23,319 nucleotides of DNA from positions 1 to 23,319 of the forward strand of contig JBOIBN010000036.1 of assembly GCA_050739575.1 (NCBI GenBank), written 5' to 3'. The notes below the pieces were generated by a model. The model saw only the letters and a program-made list of their open reading frames with translations. It did no database searches and was not told the origin of the DNA. The translations under genes were made by a program, and so were the position numbers. This DNA comes from JBOIBN01 sp050739575 (GTDB taxonomy: Bacteria; Pseudomonadota; Gammaproteobacteria; JAKDMP01). Positions 6,445 through 15,231 of the stretch are shown one piece after another (positions within the stretch are counted from its first letter, which is position 1; each line of letters starts with the position of its first letter).

Positions 6445-7773
6445 CTAGCGCTGGAAGCCGCGCAGGCGTGCGCGCTTCAACAGACCTTCGTACTGGTGCG
6501 TCATCATGTGAGCCTGAAGCTGGCCCATGAAGTCCATAGCCACCACGACGATAATCAGCAGCGAGGTGCCGCCGAAATTGAACGGTACGTGCGCATAGAC
6601 GATCAAAAACTCGGGGAGCAGGCAGACGGCCACGAGATACAACGCGCCCCACAACGTAAGTTTGGTGAGCACCGTGTCCACGTAGGAAGCGGTCTGCTTG
6701 CCGGGACGGATGCCGGGTATGAAGGCTCCTGATTTCTTGAGATTCTCGGCCGTCTCTTCGCTGTTGAAAACAAGTGCAGTATAGAAGAACGTGAAAAAAA
6801 CGATGAGCACTCCAAAGAGCAGCACGTAGAGCGGTTGTCCGGGCGAAAGCCACAGCGCTACCGACTGCAGCCACCCGAAACCCGAACTCTGCCCGAGCCA
6901 TCCCGCGAGCGTGACCGGAAATAGAATGATGCTGGAGGCGAAAATCGGCGGAATCACGCCCGACATGTTGAGTTTGAGGGGCAGATGGCTAGTCTGCGCC
7001 GCATACATCCGGCGTCCCTGCTGCCGCTTGGCGTAATTCACCGTAATCCGGCGCTGGCCACTTTCGACAAAGACCACGAAGGCCGTGACCAGGATCACCA
7101 GCGCAAAAATCAGGATGGCGAGGATCGAGGAAAGTTCGCCGTTGCGCACCAAGTTAAGCGTGCCCGCGATCGCCGAGGGAAGGCCGGCCACGATGCCGGC
7201 AAAGATGAGCATGGATATACCATTGCCGAGTCCACGCTCCGTGACCTGCTCGCCCAGCCACATCAGGAACAGAGTACCGGTGACGAGGCATACCGTCGCG
7301 ACTATGATGAAGCTTGGACCCGGACTGATCGCGACATTCTCGCTCTGCAATGCAAAGGCAGCGCCCAGGGACTGGAAAAGCGCGAGCCCCACCGTGGAAT
7401 AGCGTGTGTAGCGGGTAATCTTGCGCTGACCCGACTGCCCCTCCTTCTTGATAGCTTCGAGGCTGGGCACAACCGAGGTGAGCATCTGGATGATGATCGA
7501 GGCCGAAATGTAGGGCATGACGCCGAGGGCAAAGATGGACATGCGCTGCAGGCCACCGCCGGAAAACACATTGAATATGCCGAGTATCCCGCCCGCATTC
7601 TGATTGAACAGCCGCGCATAGGCAGCCGGGTCTATCCCCGGCACCGGTATGTGGATTCCAATGCGGAAAACGACCAACGCGGCCGCCAGAAACAGGATGC
7701 GTTTGCGCAGCTCATGGGAACGGAAAATGTCCCCCAGGGAGCCGAAGGCCTGCTGCTGAGCTGGAGCCGCCAT
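6445..7773 (-). CDS. secY: Preprotein translocase channel subunit SecY
   Basis: SecY is the membrane pore of the Sec translocon. It works with SecE, SecG and SecA in export and with YidC and ribosomes in membrane insertion. The 442-residue product has about ten hydrophobic spans, the first near residues 28-46. The plug and second-helix region GGGLQRMSIFALGVMPYISA is near 71-90, and GQRRITVNYAKRQQGRRMY is a cytoplasmic loop that contacts the ribosome and SecA. Length matches E. coli SecY (443). Its ATG overlaps the rplO stop by one base (TGATG), so translation is probably coupled. It follows the spc-operon ribosomal genes, which is the normal place for secY. Confidence 0.98.
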   Translation of the reverse strand: MAAPAQQQAFGSLGDIFRSHELRKRILFLAAALVVFRIGIHIPVPGIDPAAYARLFNQNAGGILGIFNVFSGGGLQRMSIFALGVMPYISASIIIQMLTSVVPSLEAIKKEGQSGQRKITRYTRYSTVGLALFQSLGAAFALQSENVAISPGPSFIIVATVCLVTGTLFLMWLGEQVTERGLGNGISMLIFAGIVAGLPSAIAGTLNLVRNGELSSILAILIFALVILVTAFVVFVESGQRRITVNYAKRQQGRRMYAAQTSHLPLKLNMSGVIPPIFASSIILFPVTLAGWLGQSSGFGWLQSVALWLSPGQPLYVLLFGVLIVFFTFFYTALVFNSEETAENLKKSGAFIPGIRPGKQTASYVDTVLTKLTLWGALYLVAVCLLPEFLIVYAHVPFNFGGTSLLIIVVVAMDFMGQLQAHMMTHQYEGLLKRARLRGFQR

Positions 7774-8213
7774 CAGCTCTCGACCTTGCCCCCGGCCGCC
7801 TCGATGGCCGCACGCGCGCCGCGCGTCGCCACGACTTCGGGTCCCGCGACCGTAACCGCGCGAACAATCTTCCCGTTCAGGATGATCTTCGCCCGCTCGG
7901 TGGCGCCGGGCACCAGGCCGGCAGCCTTGAGTACAGCCAGATCCACGCGTTCGGCGTCAAGACGCTCGAGCGCGCCGAGACGCACCTCGGCGCGCGTCGC
8001 CTGTATGTGCGAGGCAAAGCCGGAGCGCGGCAGCCGCCGTTGCAGGGGCATTTGTCCACCCTCGAAACCAACCTTGCGTAATCCGCCCGTGCGCGCATGC
8101 TGCCCCTTGTGGCCGCGCCCGGCAGTCTTGCCGAGTCCGGAAGCAATGCCGCGTCCGACCCGGGTGCGCTCCTTGTGACTGCCCGCCGCGGGCCTGAGAT
8201 CATTGAGGCGCAT
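7773..8213 (-). CDS. rplO: 50S ribosomal protein L15
   Basis: L15 is a late-assembly 23S rRNA-binding protein. The 146-residue product begins MRLNDLRPAAGSHKERTRVG and has the glycine- and basic-rich extension (GRGIASGLGKTAGRGHKGQ, then FEGGQMPLQRRLPRSGF) that reaches into the 50S core. The globular domain follows from about residue 75. It overlaps rpmD upstream and secY downstream by one base each (TGATG), so the three genes are probably translationally coupled. Confidence 0.98.
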   Translation of the reverse strand: MRLNDLRPAAGSHKERTRVGRGIASGLGKTAGRGHKGQHARTGGLRKVGFEGGQMPLQRRLPRSGFASHIQATRAEVRLGALERLDAERVDLAVLKAAGLVPGATERAKIILNGKIVRAVTVAGPEVVATRGARAAIEAAGGKVES

Positions 8214-8413
8214 CAGGAGACCTCCTCTACACGCAACATATAGGAGATTCGTTTAATCATGCCGCGGTTCTCCGGCGTATCTGACAATACGGCGCTCGAA
8301 TGCGTCTTGCCGAGGCCGAGGCCGCGGACGCAGTCGCGATGGGTCCTGAGCCGTCCTGCGGCACTTTTAACCAACGTCACCCTGATTTTTTCAGGCGTCT
8401 TCTTGCTGGCCAT
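8213..8413 (-). CDS. rpmD: 50S ribosomal protein L30
   Basis: L30 is a small 23S rRNA-binding protein. The 66-residue product contains KIRVTLVKSAAGR-type sequence with the L30 core LGLGKTHSSAVLSDTPENRG near residues 32-51. It begins MASKKTPEKI, a few residues longer than E. coli L30 (59). The gene is two bases from rpsE and overlaps rplO by one base. Confidence 0.96.
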   Translation of the reverse strand: MASKKTPEKIRVTLVKSAAGRLRTHRDCVRGLGLGKTHSSAVLSDTPENRGMIKRISYMLRVEEVS

Positions 8414-8415
8414 GA

Positions 8416-8916
8416 TCAGCTCCGGATTTCCGCAAGCGGTTTGCCGCGCTTGGCCGCGACGTGCTGCGGCGATTGCACGGAGGTCAGCGCCTTCATCGTT
8501 GCCCGCACCACGTTGATCGGGTTACGCGAACCGAAACTCTTCGCAAGCACGTTGCGCACGCCGGCAACTTCAAATACGGCACGCATGGCGCCGCCAGCAA
8601 TCACGCCGGTACCGGATGAGGCCGGCTGCAGGTAAACCTTGGTCGCGCCGTGCCGACCTTCGAGCGGATAGTAAAGCGTGTCGTCGTCGAGAGGCACGCG
8701 CACCATGTGCCGGCGCGCCTGCTCGGTTGCCTTGGAAATCGCGGCCGGGACCTCGCGGGCCTTGCTGTAGCCGAAACCCACTCGTCCCGCACCGTCGCCC
8801 ACAACCATAAGTGCGGTGAATCCGAACTGACGGCCGCCCTTGACGACCTTCGCCACACGATTGACGGCAACCAGCTTCTCGACCGGATCGTTGCTTCCTT
8901 CCGTCGCATTTGCCAT
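8416..8916 (-). CDS. rpsE: 30S ribosomal protein S5
   Basis: S5 helps decoding accuracy at the back of the 30S subunit and can carry spectinomycin-resistance changes in its N-terminal loop. The 166-residue product has the double-stranded-RNA-binding fold (VNRVAKVVKGGRQFGFTALM near 19-38), the GDGAGRVGFGYSKAREVPAA block, and GVIAGGAMRAVFEVAGV. The ordinary KVVKGGR loop is present with no insertion or deletion. Length is close to E. coli (167). Confidence 0.98.
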   Translation of the reverse strand: MANATEGSNDPVEKLVAVNRVAKVVKGGRQFGFTALMVVGDGAGRVGFGYSKAREVPAAISKATEQARRHMVRVPLDDDTLYYPLEGRHGATKVYLQPASSGTGVIAGGAMRAVFEVAGVRNVLAKSFGSRNPINVVRATMKALTSVQSPQHVAAKRGKPLAEIRS

Positions 8917-8925
8917 AACTGCTTC

Positions 8926-9282
8926 CTAAAACTCGAGTCCCGCCTCACGCGCCGCTTCGGCGAGCGCGCGGACACGACCGTGAAATTTGTAGCCGGCACG
9001 ATCGAAGGCTACGCGGGCGACGCCTGCGGCCTTGCCCCGTTCGGCGATGAGTCGTCCGACCGCAGCCGCAGCCGCGACGTTGCCCGTACCCTTCAGCGCT
9101 TTCCTGAGTTCGCCGTCCAGGGTCGAGGCGGCGGCCAGTGTGCGCCCCCCCGTCGGCGAAATCAATTGTGCATAAATATGGCGCGGCGTGCGATGCACGG
9201 TCAGACGCACCGCCTCCATCGTGCGGATATGAGTGCGTGTTCGACGAGCACGGCGTTGGCGGGATTCGTTCTTGTCCTTCAT
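8926..9282 (-). CDS. rplR: 50S ribosomal protein L18
   Basis: L18 with L5 binds 5S rRNA to form the central protuberance. The 118-residue product has a basic N-terminus (RQRRARRTRTHIR), the central LTVHRTPRHIYAQLISP block, and the C-terminal FDRAGYKFHGRVRALAEAAR motif typical of L18. Length equals about 117 in E. coli. It lies 10 bases after rplF and 9 before rpsE. Confidence 0.98.
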   Translation of the reverse strand: MKDKNESRQRRARRTRTHIRTMEAVRLTVHRTPRHIYAQLISPTGGRTLAAASTLDGELRKALKGTGNVAAAAAVGRLIAERGKAAGVARVAFDRAGYKFHGRVRALAEAAREAGLEF

Positions 9283-9292
9283 CTCGTTGAAC

Positions 9293-9826
9293 TCACTTCT
9301 TCTTGGCTTCTTTCAAAACCACGCGTTCATCGGCATAGCGTACGCCCTTGCCCTTATAGGCATCCGGCGGCCGAAAACTGCGAATTTCGGCCGCAACCTG
9401 ACCAACCAATTGCTTGTCAATACCGCGCACGATAATTTCGGTAGCGCTCGGCGTCTCGACGGTGATGCCATCGGGTACAGCGAATTCGACCGGATGCGAG
9501 AACCCGAGCGTCAGGTTGAGTTTTTTCCCCTGTGCCTGGGCGCGAAAGCCGACGCCAGTGAGTTCAAGCTTTCGCTCGTAGCCTCCGACGACGCCGCGCA
9601 TGAGGTTGCGTACCAGCGCACGCGCCGTGCCACATTGGGCAACGGCATCCCGGCCGCCGTTTTTTGGCGAGAAAACCAAGGTGTCCGCTTCCTGTTTCAC
9701 GGTCACTTGCGGGTTCACACCGAGTTCAAGCTGCCCCTTGGGGCCCTTGACCCGGACCCGCTGGTGCTCAATGCTTACCTCGACATTCCTCACGACGGGT
9801 ATCGGTTTGATTGCGGTACGTGCCAT
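9293..9826 (-). CDS. rplF: 50S ribosomal protein L6
   Basis: L6 lies near the factor-binding GTPase centre of the 50S subunit. The 177-residue product begins MARTAIKPIPVV and has the two tandem L6 domains. The family signature PPDAYKGKGVRYADE occurs near residues 152-166, and the product ends KKK. Length matches E. coli L6 (177). The gene starts four bases after the rpsH stop. Confidence 0.98.
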   Translation of the reverse strand: MARTAIKPIPVVRNVEVSIEHQRVRVKGPKGQLELGVNPQVTVKQEADTLVFSPKNGGRDAVAQCGTARALVRNLMRGVVGGYERKLELTGVGFRAQAQGKKLNLTLGFSHPVEFAVPDGITVETPSATEIIVRGIDKQLVGQVAAEIRSFRPPDAYKGKGVRYADERVVLKEAKKK

Positions 9827-9830
9827 GAAA

Positions 9831-10229
9831 TCAGCTCACTTCGCACAACACCTCGCCGCCGTGACCGGCCGCGCGCGCGGCGCGGTCGCTCATCAGGCCA
9901 TGCGAGGTAGAAATGATGGCGACGCCGTAGCCGCCGGATACCCGCGGTAGATCGTCCTTGCCCCTGAACACGCGCAGCCCCGGCCGGCTCACTCGTTGCA
10001 GACGCTCGATCACGGGACGGCCCTCATAGTACTTGAGCCGAATCGTAAGTACCGGTTTGCCGTCTTCGCCAGGGGCGGAGCGGTAGTCCTCGATATATCC
10101 TTCTTCCTTCAGCACGCGCGCGACTTCGCCTTTGAGCCGCGATGCCGGAACCGCAACTTCGCGGTGTTCGGCCCGCTGGGCGTTGCGGATGCGGGTGAGA
10201 AGATCGGCGACCGGATCGTGCATGCTCAT
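9831..10229 (-). CDS. rpsH: 30S ribosomal protein S8
   Basis: S8 is a primary 16S rRNA-binding protein and, in E. coli, the translational repressor of the spc operon. The start was chosen at 10229 (MSMHDPVADLLTRIRNAQ), which matches the family N-terminus and has GAGGA seven bases upstream. A longer frame to 10310 exists but is not needed. The product has 132 residues, with RVSRPGLRVFRGKDDLPRV and the C-terminal STSHGLMSDRAARAAGHGGE block of S8. It follows rpsN by 10 bases. Confidence 0.97.
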   Translation of the reverse strand: MSMHDPVADLLTRIRNAQRAEHREVAVPASRLKGEVARVLKEEGYIEDYRSAPGEDGKPVLTIRLKYYEGRPVIERLQRVSRPGLRVFRGKDDLPRVSGGYGVAIISTSHGLMSDRAARAAGHGGEVLCEVS

Positions 10230-10239
10230 CGCTCGGTCC

Positions 10240-10545
10240 TCACCAGCTCGCCATGGAAACGCCGGGCGCATCGCCACGCATGACGACTTCGCGCAACTTA
10301 CTGTGCGCAAGCCCGAACTTGCGGTACGTCCCGCGCGAACGCCCGGTCAGCGCGCAACGATGACGCTGACGGCTGGGGCTGGAATCGCGCGGCAGCTCTG
10401 CGAGACGTTGTGCTGCCTCCATGCGCTCGACGAGACTCGCCCCAGGGCTCTTGATCCGCCGTTTGAGCTCGACACGCTGCTCGGCATACTTTGCCGCCAG
10501 CTTGAGCCGTTTCTCGTCGCGGACAATCATGGATCTCTTGGCCAC
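10240..10545 (-). CDS. rpsN: 30S ribosomal protein S14 (zinc-independent form)
   Basis: S14 binds the 30S head near the A and P sites. The start is a GTG at 10545 (AKRSMIVRDEKR…), with GAGG eight bases upstream; this gives the usual 101 residues. The frame also extends further upstream across the rplE stop, but that stretch does not match S14. The C-terminal block LPRDSSPSRQRHRCALTGRS is conserved. Only one cysteine is present, so this is the zinc-free type found in E. coli rather than the CxxC type. It ends MASW, the usual S14 terminus. Confidence 0.97.
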   Translation of the reverse strand: MAKRSMIVRDEKRLKLAAKYAEQRVELKRRIKSPGASLVERMEAAQRLAELPRDSSPSRQRHRCALTGRSRGTYRKFGLAHSKLREVVMRGDAPGVSMASW

Positions 10546-10555
10546 TTTTCCAACC

Positions 10556-11095
10556 TCAATTCCTGAACGGAAAGGAAAACGCTTCCAGCAGCGCACGCCC
10601 TTCCTCGTCGGTTTTTGCCGTGGTCGTGATCGTCACGTCGAGACCACGGATGGTATCAATCTTGTCGTAATCGATTTCGGGGAAAATGATCTGTTCGCGA
10701 ATCCCGAGGCTGTAGTTGCCGCGCCCGTCGAACGCGCGAGCAGAAAACCCGCGAAAGTCACGGATACGCGGGATGGCGACGTGTACCAGGCGCTGCATGA
10801 AATCGTACATGCGGTCGCGACGCAGCGTCGCCTTGCAGCCGATCGGCCAGTCCTCGCGAATCTTGAACCCGGCAACCGATTTTCGGCTGCGCGTGACGAG
10901 CGCCTTCTGGCCCCCGATCAGCGCGAGATCGGACGTAGCACTTTCGATCACCTTGCGATCGGTCGCGGCCTCGCCCACACCCATGTTGAGCGTAATCTTC
11001 ACGAGACGCGGCACCTCGTAGCGATTGCCGTAACCGAAACGCTCGATGAGCGCCGGCACAACCTCCGCCTGATACTGTTTCTTTAAGCCTGTCAT
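10556..11095 (-). CDS. rplE: 50S ribosomal protein L5
   Basis: L5 binds 5S rRNA and contacts P-site tRNA. The start was taken at ATG 11095 (MTGLKKQYQAEVV), which gives 179 residues, exactly the E. coli length; an alternative start 30 bases upstream is less likely. Family blocks are ITLNMGVGEA (near 35), ALVTRSRKSVAGFKIRE (near 64-80) and REQIIFPEIDYDKID. The product ends FPFRN. In E. coli, S8 represses spc-operon translation at the start of this gene; that structure was not modelled here. Confidence 0.97.
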   Translation of the reverse strand: MTGLKKQYQAEVVPALIERFGYGNRYEVPRLVKITLNMGVGEAATDRKVIESATSDLALIGGQKALVTRSRKSVAGFKIREDWPIGCKATLRRDRMYDFMQRLVHVAIPRIRDFRGFSARAFDGRGNYSLGIREQIIFPEIDYDKIDTIRGLDVTITTTAKTDEEGRALLEAFSFPFRN

Positions 11096-11105
11096 TGACT
11101 CGACC

Positions 11106-11423
11106 TCAAATGTCCACCAGCTCATCGGTGGAACGAAAAAATCTCACCTTGCGCCCATCATCGAGGCGCTTGCGTCCGATCCGGTCGCCCTTTTTGGTCA
11201 CCGAGTTGTAGGGCATCACGTTCGAGGCATCGAGCGGCATTTCGCGATCCACGATCCCGCCCTTGGAGCCGGTCTGGGGGTTCGGCTTCATGTGCTTGCG
11301 CACCATGTTCACGCCCTCGACCAAAACGCGCCCGTTCGTATAAGTGCGGATCACGGTGCCGCGGCGGCCCTTGTCCTTGCCCGCGATCACGATGATCTCG
11401 TCGCCTTTCTTGATCCTGTGCAT
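11106..11423 (-). CDS. rplX: 50S ribosomal protein L24
   Basis: L24 starts 50S assembly by binding 23S rRNA domain I. The 105-residue product begins with a KOW motif, KKGDEIIVIAGKDKGRRGTV at residues 5-24, followed by VEGVNMVRKHMKPNPQTG. Length is near the 104 of E. coli L24. It lies 18 bases after rplN and 10 before rplE. Confidence 0.98.
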   Translation of the reverse strand: MHRIKKGDEIIVIAGKDKGRRGTVIRTYTNGRVLVEGVNMVRKHMKPNPQTGSKGGIVDREMPLDASNVMPYNSVTKKGDRIGRKRLDDGRKVRFFRSTDELVDI

Positions 11424-11441
11424 GGTTCTCGCTCCACCTTC

Positions 11442-11810
11442 TCAGAGCACTTCCGGCGCCAGCGAGATGATGCGCATGAAGCGCTCGGTTCTCAGCTCGC
11501 GCGTTACCGGTCCGAAAATGCGTGTGCCGATCGGCTCCAGGCGATTGTTCAGCAACACCGCCGCGTTACTGTCGAACCGTATTGCCGAACCGTCCGCACG
11601 CCGCAAACCCTTGCGCGTGCGTACCACGACCGCGTCGTAAACCTCGCCTTTTTTCACCCGGCCGCGCGGAATAGCGTCCGCTACGCTGACCTTGATCACG
11701 TCGCCGATGCCGGCATAGCGGCGTTTGGAGCCGCCCAGCACCTTGATGCAGCGCAGGCGCCGCGCACCGCTGTTGTCCGCAGCATCAAGTTCGGTCTGCA
11801 TCTGGATCAT
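11442..11810 (-). CDS. rplN: 50S ribosomal protein L14
   Basis: L14 is a 23S rRNA-binding protein at the intersubunit face. The 122-residue product has the family pattern ADNSGARRLRCIKVLGGS (near 11-28), DAIPRGRVKKGEVYDAVVVR, and ends IISLAPEVL, like E. coli L14 (123). The ATG overlaps the rpsQ stop by four bases (ATGA). In E. coli the spc promoter lies before this gene, but here there is no gap to hold one. Confidence 0.98.
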   Translation of the reverse strand: MIQMQTELDAADNSGARRLRCIKVLGGSKRRYAGIGDVIKVSVADAIPRGRVKKGEVYDAVVVRTRKGLRRADGSAIRFDSNAAVLLNNRLEPIGTRIFGPVTRELRTERFMRIISLAPEVL

Positions 11811-12121
11811 GTCGCAATCTCCCCGGATCCGTGCCCGCGGCCCTCTTCAAGTCCGGTTTCGAACCGCTCGACGATGGCCGTGACCCGCCAGGCCTTGCGC
11901 TTGGACAGTGGACGGCACGGCGAGATCCTGACCATGTCACCCTCGCGACATTCGTTAGCCTCGTCATGAGCCAATATCTTCGAGCGCCGGCGCAAAAATT
12001 TGCCGTAAACCGGATGCCGTTCCGTACGTTCGATAACGACGGCAACCGTCTTGTCCATGCGTGCGCTCGAAACACGTCCGCTCAGGCTGCGCTCGCTTCC
12101 GGCTTTCTTCACTTCGTTCAT
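11807..12121 (-). CDS. rpsQ: 30S ribosomal protein S17, with extended C-terminus
   Basis: S17 is an early-assembly 16S rRNA-binding OB-fold protein. The 104-residue product is longer than E. coli S17 (84). The core is clear: SGRVSSARMDKTVAVVIER, then HPVYGKFLRRRSKILAHDE and CRPLSKRKAWR. After the core ends near residue 87, about 17 residues follow (TGLEEGRGHGSGEIAT) that are not part of the standard fold. The gene overlaps rpmC (four bases) and rplN (four bases). A few extra residues also lead the N-terminus. Confidence 0.97.
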   Translation of the reverse strand: MNEVKKAGSERSLSGRVSSARMDKTVAVVIERTERHPVYGKFLRRRSKILAHDEANECREGDMVRISPCRPLSKRKAWRVTAIVERFETGLEEGRGHGSGEIAT

Positions 12122-12321
12122 CGTTTGCCACCCGCGGATTCATGCTCGCCGAGCACGGTCAAAATACGCGCAATTTCCCGGCGCACACGTTTAATTTCAC
12201 TCGGGCGCCCTAGGCGGCCCGTACCCTTCTGCATGCGCAACTTGAAGCTCTCGCGCCGCAACTCGGTCAATTCATTGCGCAGCGCCTGAGAATCCTTCGC
12301 GCGCAGTTCGGTCGCATTCAT
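12118..12321 (-). CDS. rpmC: 50S ribosomal protein L29
   Basis: L29 is a small helical protein next to the exit tunnel, near the binding site for trigger factor and SRP. The 67-residue product has the L29 pattern LRNELTELRRESFKLRMQK followed by RRVRREIARILTVL-type sequence. Its ATG overlaps the rplP stop by one base, and its own stop overlaps rpsQ by four bases. Confidence 0.97.
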   Translation of the reverse strand: MNATELRAKDSQALRNELTELRRESFKLRMQKGTGRLGRPSEIKRVRREIARILTVLGEHESAGGKR

Positions 12322-12737
12322 CAGAAACCTCCCCGGCGGCTCACGAAAAGCGTCCGCACGGAAAGCTTCGCGGCCGCGAGACGAAACGCCTCGCGCGCCA
12401 CTTCCTCGGTGACGCCTTCCATTTCATACAGCACCGCACCGGGCTTCACGCGCGCGACCCAATACTCGACATTACCCTTGCCACTGCCCATGCGCACCTC
12501 GAGCGGCTTGGTGGTGATCGGAACATCGGGAAAAACGCGGACCCATATCTTGCCGCTGCGCTTGACGTAACGGGTCATCGCGCGTCGCGCAGCTTCGATC
12601 TGGCGTGCGGTGACCCGCCCGCGGGTCGTTGCCTTGAGTGCGTAATCGCCGAACGCCACCGTATTGCCGCGGCTCGCGACGCCACGGTTGCGGCCCTTGT
12701 GCTGCTTGCGGTACTTCGTGCGGCGAGGTTGCAACAT
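12321..12737 (-). CDS. rplP: 50S ribosomal protein L16
   Basis: L16 helps form the A site and the peptidyl-transferase region. The 138-residue product begins MLQPRRTKYRKQHKGRNRGV and contains RQIEAARRAMTRYVKRSGK and RVFPDVPITTKPLEVRMG. Arg82 corresponds to E. coli Arg81, which is hydroxylated by the YcfD/RoxA oxygenase in that organism; the residue is present here. It lies three bases after rpsC and overlaps rpmC by one base. Confidence 0.98.
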   Translation of the reverse strand: MLQPRRTKYRKQHKGRNRGVASRGNTVAFGDYALKATTRGRVTARQIEAARRAMTRYVKRSGKIWVRVFPDVPITTKPLEVRMGSGKGNVEYWVARVKPGAVLYEMEGVTEEVAREAFRLAAAKLSVRTLFVSRRGGF

Positions 12738-12740
12738 GGC

Positions 12741-13430
12741 TCAGACCCTCTCGCCGGCGACTTCGGGTACGGCAGGCGACTGACGCTCCTTGAGCGTGGT
12801 CGGATCGAGAATTTCGCCTTTGAAAATCCACACCTTGACACCGATCACACCGTAGGTCGTCTTGGCTTCCGCAAGCCCGTAATCAATATCCGCGCGCAAC
12901 GTATGCAACGGTACGCGCCCTTCGCGATACCATTCGCTGCGAGCGATCTCCGCGCCGTTCAAACGTCCGGCGACGCGCACCTTGATGCCATGGGCCCCGA
13001 GACGCATGGCATTGCCGACAGCGCGGCGCATGGCGCGCCGGAACATGATCCGCTTCTCAAGCTGCTGGGCGATGGATTCCGCGACCAGCTGCGCGTCGAG
13101 TTCGGGCTTCCTGATCTCCTCGATCGCAACGTGCACGTCAGTACCGAGACGGACTCGCAGATCCCGCGTCAGCGCCTCGATATCCTCGCCGCGCTTGCCG
13201 ATGACCATGCCGGGCCGCGCGGTATGCACCAGAATCTGCACCTTTTCGGCCTGACGTTCTATTTCGATGCGGCTGACCGACGCCCCCGAGAGACGCTTTC
13301 TCAGGTAATCGCGCAACGCGAGATCCGAATGCAGATACTCGGCGAAGCGCCTGCCCTCGGCATACCAGCGCGAACTCCAGCCCGCGGAGATACCCAGGCG
13401 AAAACCGATCGGATTGACCTTGTTTCCCAC
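12741..13430 (-). CDS. rpsC: 30S ribosomal protein S3
   Basis: S3 lies at the mRNA entry channel and contributes to helicase activity. The 229-residue product begins GNKVNPIGFRLG after a GTG start at 13430. The KH domain includes VLVHTARPGMVIGKRGEDIE-type sequence (near 67-85). The C-terminal domain has RVAGRLNGAEIARSEWYREG and PLHTLRADIDYGLAEAKT. Length is near E. coli S3 (233). GTG starts are seen here and for rpsN and fusA. Confidence 0.98.
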   Translation of the reverse strand: MGNKVNPIGFRLGISAGWSSRWYAEGRRFAEYLHSDLALRDYLRKRLSGASVSRIEIERQAEKVQILVHTARPGMVIGKRGEDIEALTRDLRVRLGTDVHVAIEEIRKPELDAQLVAESIAQQLEKRIMFRRAMRRAVGNAMRLGAHGIKVRVAGRLNGAEIARSEWYREGRVPLHTLRADIDYGLAEAKTTYGVIGVKVWIFKGEILDPTTLKERQSPAVPEVAGERV

Positions 13431-13439
13431 GTTGATTCC

Positions 13440-13781
13440 CTATTCCGTCCTGCCGTCGCCGACCATCACGGTAATGTGACTGCTGCGTTTCAATATGCGA
13501 TCGGCCCGTCCTTTGGCTCTTGGCTGCAGGCGTTTGGACATCGGACCCTCGTCAACCTTGATCGCCGTAACCTTGAGTTCGTCCACGTCGGCGCCGAGGT
13601 TGTGTTCGGCATTGGCAATCGCCGACTCCAGAACCTTCTTCACCATTCCGGCCGCCTTCTTGCGGCTGAAGGCGAGTATGTTCAGCGCCTGCCCGGCATC
13701 CTTGCCTCGAATCTGGTCGGCAACCAGACGACACTTCTGTGCGGATATGCGTGCATAGCGATATTTTGCCATCGTTTCCAT
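13440..13781 (-). CDS. rplV: 50S ribosomal protein L22
   Basis: L22 lines the exit tunnel with a beta-hairpin that senses nascent chains and is a macrolide-resistance site. The 113-residue product begins METMAKYRYARISAQKCRLV and contains VLESAIANAEHNLGADVDEL and the hairpin region KRLQPRAKGRADRILKRSSH. No hairpin insertion or deletion is visible. Length is near E. coli L22 (110). Confidence 0.98.
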   Translation of the reverse strand: METMAKYRYARISAQKCRLVADQIRGKDAGQALNILAFSRKKAAGMVKKVLESAIANAEHNLGADVDELKVTAIKVDEGPMSKRLQPRAKGRADRILKRSSHITVMVGDGRTE

Positions 13782-13792
13782 TTGCAGAACCC

Positions 13793-14080
13793 TCAGCTCG
13801 CCACCGGCGCCTTTGCCTTACGATCGCCGGAATGGCCCTTGAACGTGCGGGTCAGCGCGAATTCACCGAGCTTGTGCCCGACCATGTTCTCGGTCATCAG
13901 GACCGGAATGTGCTGCCGGCCGTTATGAACGGCGATCGTGAGTCCCACCATGTCAGGGGTCACCATTGAGCGGCGCGACCAGGTCTTGATCGGACGCTTG
14001 CTGTTCGCGGCCACCGCCGCCGCCACCTTTTTCGCAAGATGGGGATCGACGAATGGCCCCTTGTTGATCGAACGCGGCAT
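13793..14080 (-). CDS. rpsS: 30S ribosomal protein S19
   Basis: S19 pairs with S13 in the 30S head near the A site. The 95-residue product begins MPRSINKGPFVDPHLAKKV and includes the S19 core WSRRSMVTPDMVGLTIAVHN and GHKLGEFALTRTFKGHSGD. Length is near E. coli S19 (92). It lies 12 bases after rplB. Confidence 0.98.
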   Translation of the reverse strand: MPRSINKGPFVDPHLAKKVAAAVAANSKRPIKTWSRRSMVTPDMVGLTIAVHNGRQHIPVLMTENMVGHKLGEFALTRTFKGHSGDRKAKAPVAS

Positions 14081-14092
14081 CGCGCCTCTCCC

Positions 14093-14920
<828 letters not shown>

Positions 14921-14934
14921 CGTGCACCTCCCCC

Positions 14935-15231
14935 TTATTCCGTTCCGACGAAGTCGATGTCGTAGCCCGGCTGGAGCGTGACATACGCTTTCTTCCAGTC
15001 CGCGCGTCGCCCGCGGCGTACGCCGGTTCCGCTGTGCTTGCCGTGATGATTCACGATCGTGACCGCCTCGACCTTGACCTCGAAAAGCGCTTCCACGGCC
15101 CGCCCGATCTCAGGCTTGCTCGCATCCCGGCGCACGCGAAAAGTGATTTGCCGGTGCGCTTCGGCGATCCGCGTCGCCTTTTCCGAAACGTGCGGAACCC
15201 GGATTATTTCGGCGAGGTAATCGGCACTCAT
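14935..15231 (-). CDS. rplW: 50S ribosomal protein L23
   Basis: L23 sits at the tunnel exit and docks trigger factor and SRP. The start was chosen at ATG 15231 (MSADYLAEIIRVPHVSEK) because GAGGAG lies eight bases upstream; the GTG at 15240 would sit directly against that site. It then overlaps the rplD stop as ATGA. The 98-residue product has the L23 core EVKVEAVTIVNHHGK-like segment and RADWKKAYVTLQPGYDIDFV. Confidence 0.95.
   Translation of the reverse strand: MSADYLAEIIRVPHVSEKATRIAEAHRQITFRVRRDASKPEIGRAVEALFEVKVEAVTIVNHHGKHSGTGVRRGRRADWKKAYVTLQPGYDIDFVGTE

Noticed and set aside
6320..6901. Minus-strand frame of 193 codons that includes rpmJ at its end
   Set aside because: Only the last 37 codons are L36. 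The rest lies inside secY in another frame, so the gene was started at 6433.
6985..8178. Long plus-strand open frame (397 codons) opposite secY and rplO
   Set aside because: It is antisense to two clear conserved genes, its composition is low-complexity and charged as expected of a GC-rich shadow frame, and it resembles no known protein.
12699..13928. Long plus-strand open frame (409 codons) opposite rpsC, rplV and rpsS
   Set aside because: It is antisense to three conserved ribosomal genes and has no recognisable domain; it is a shadow of GC-rich codon use.
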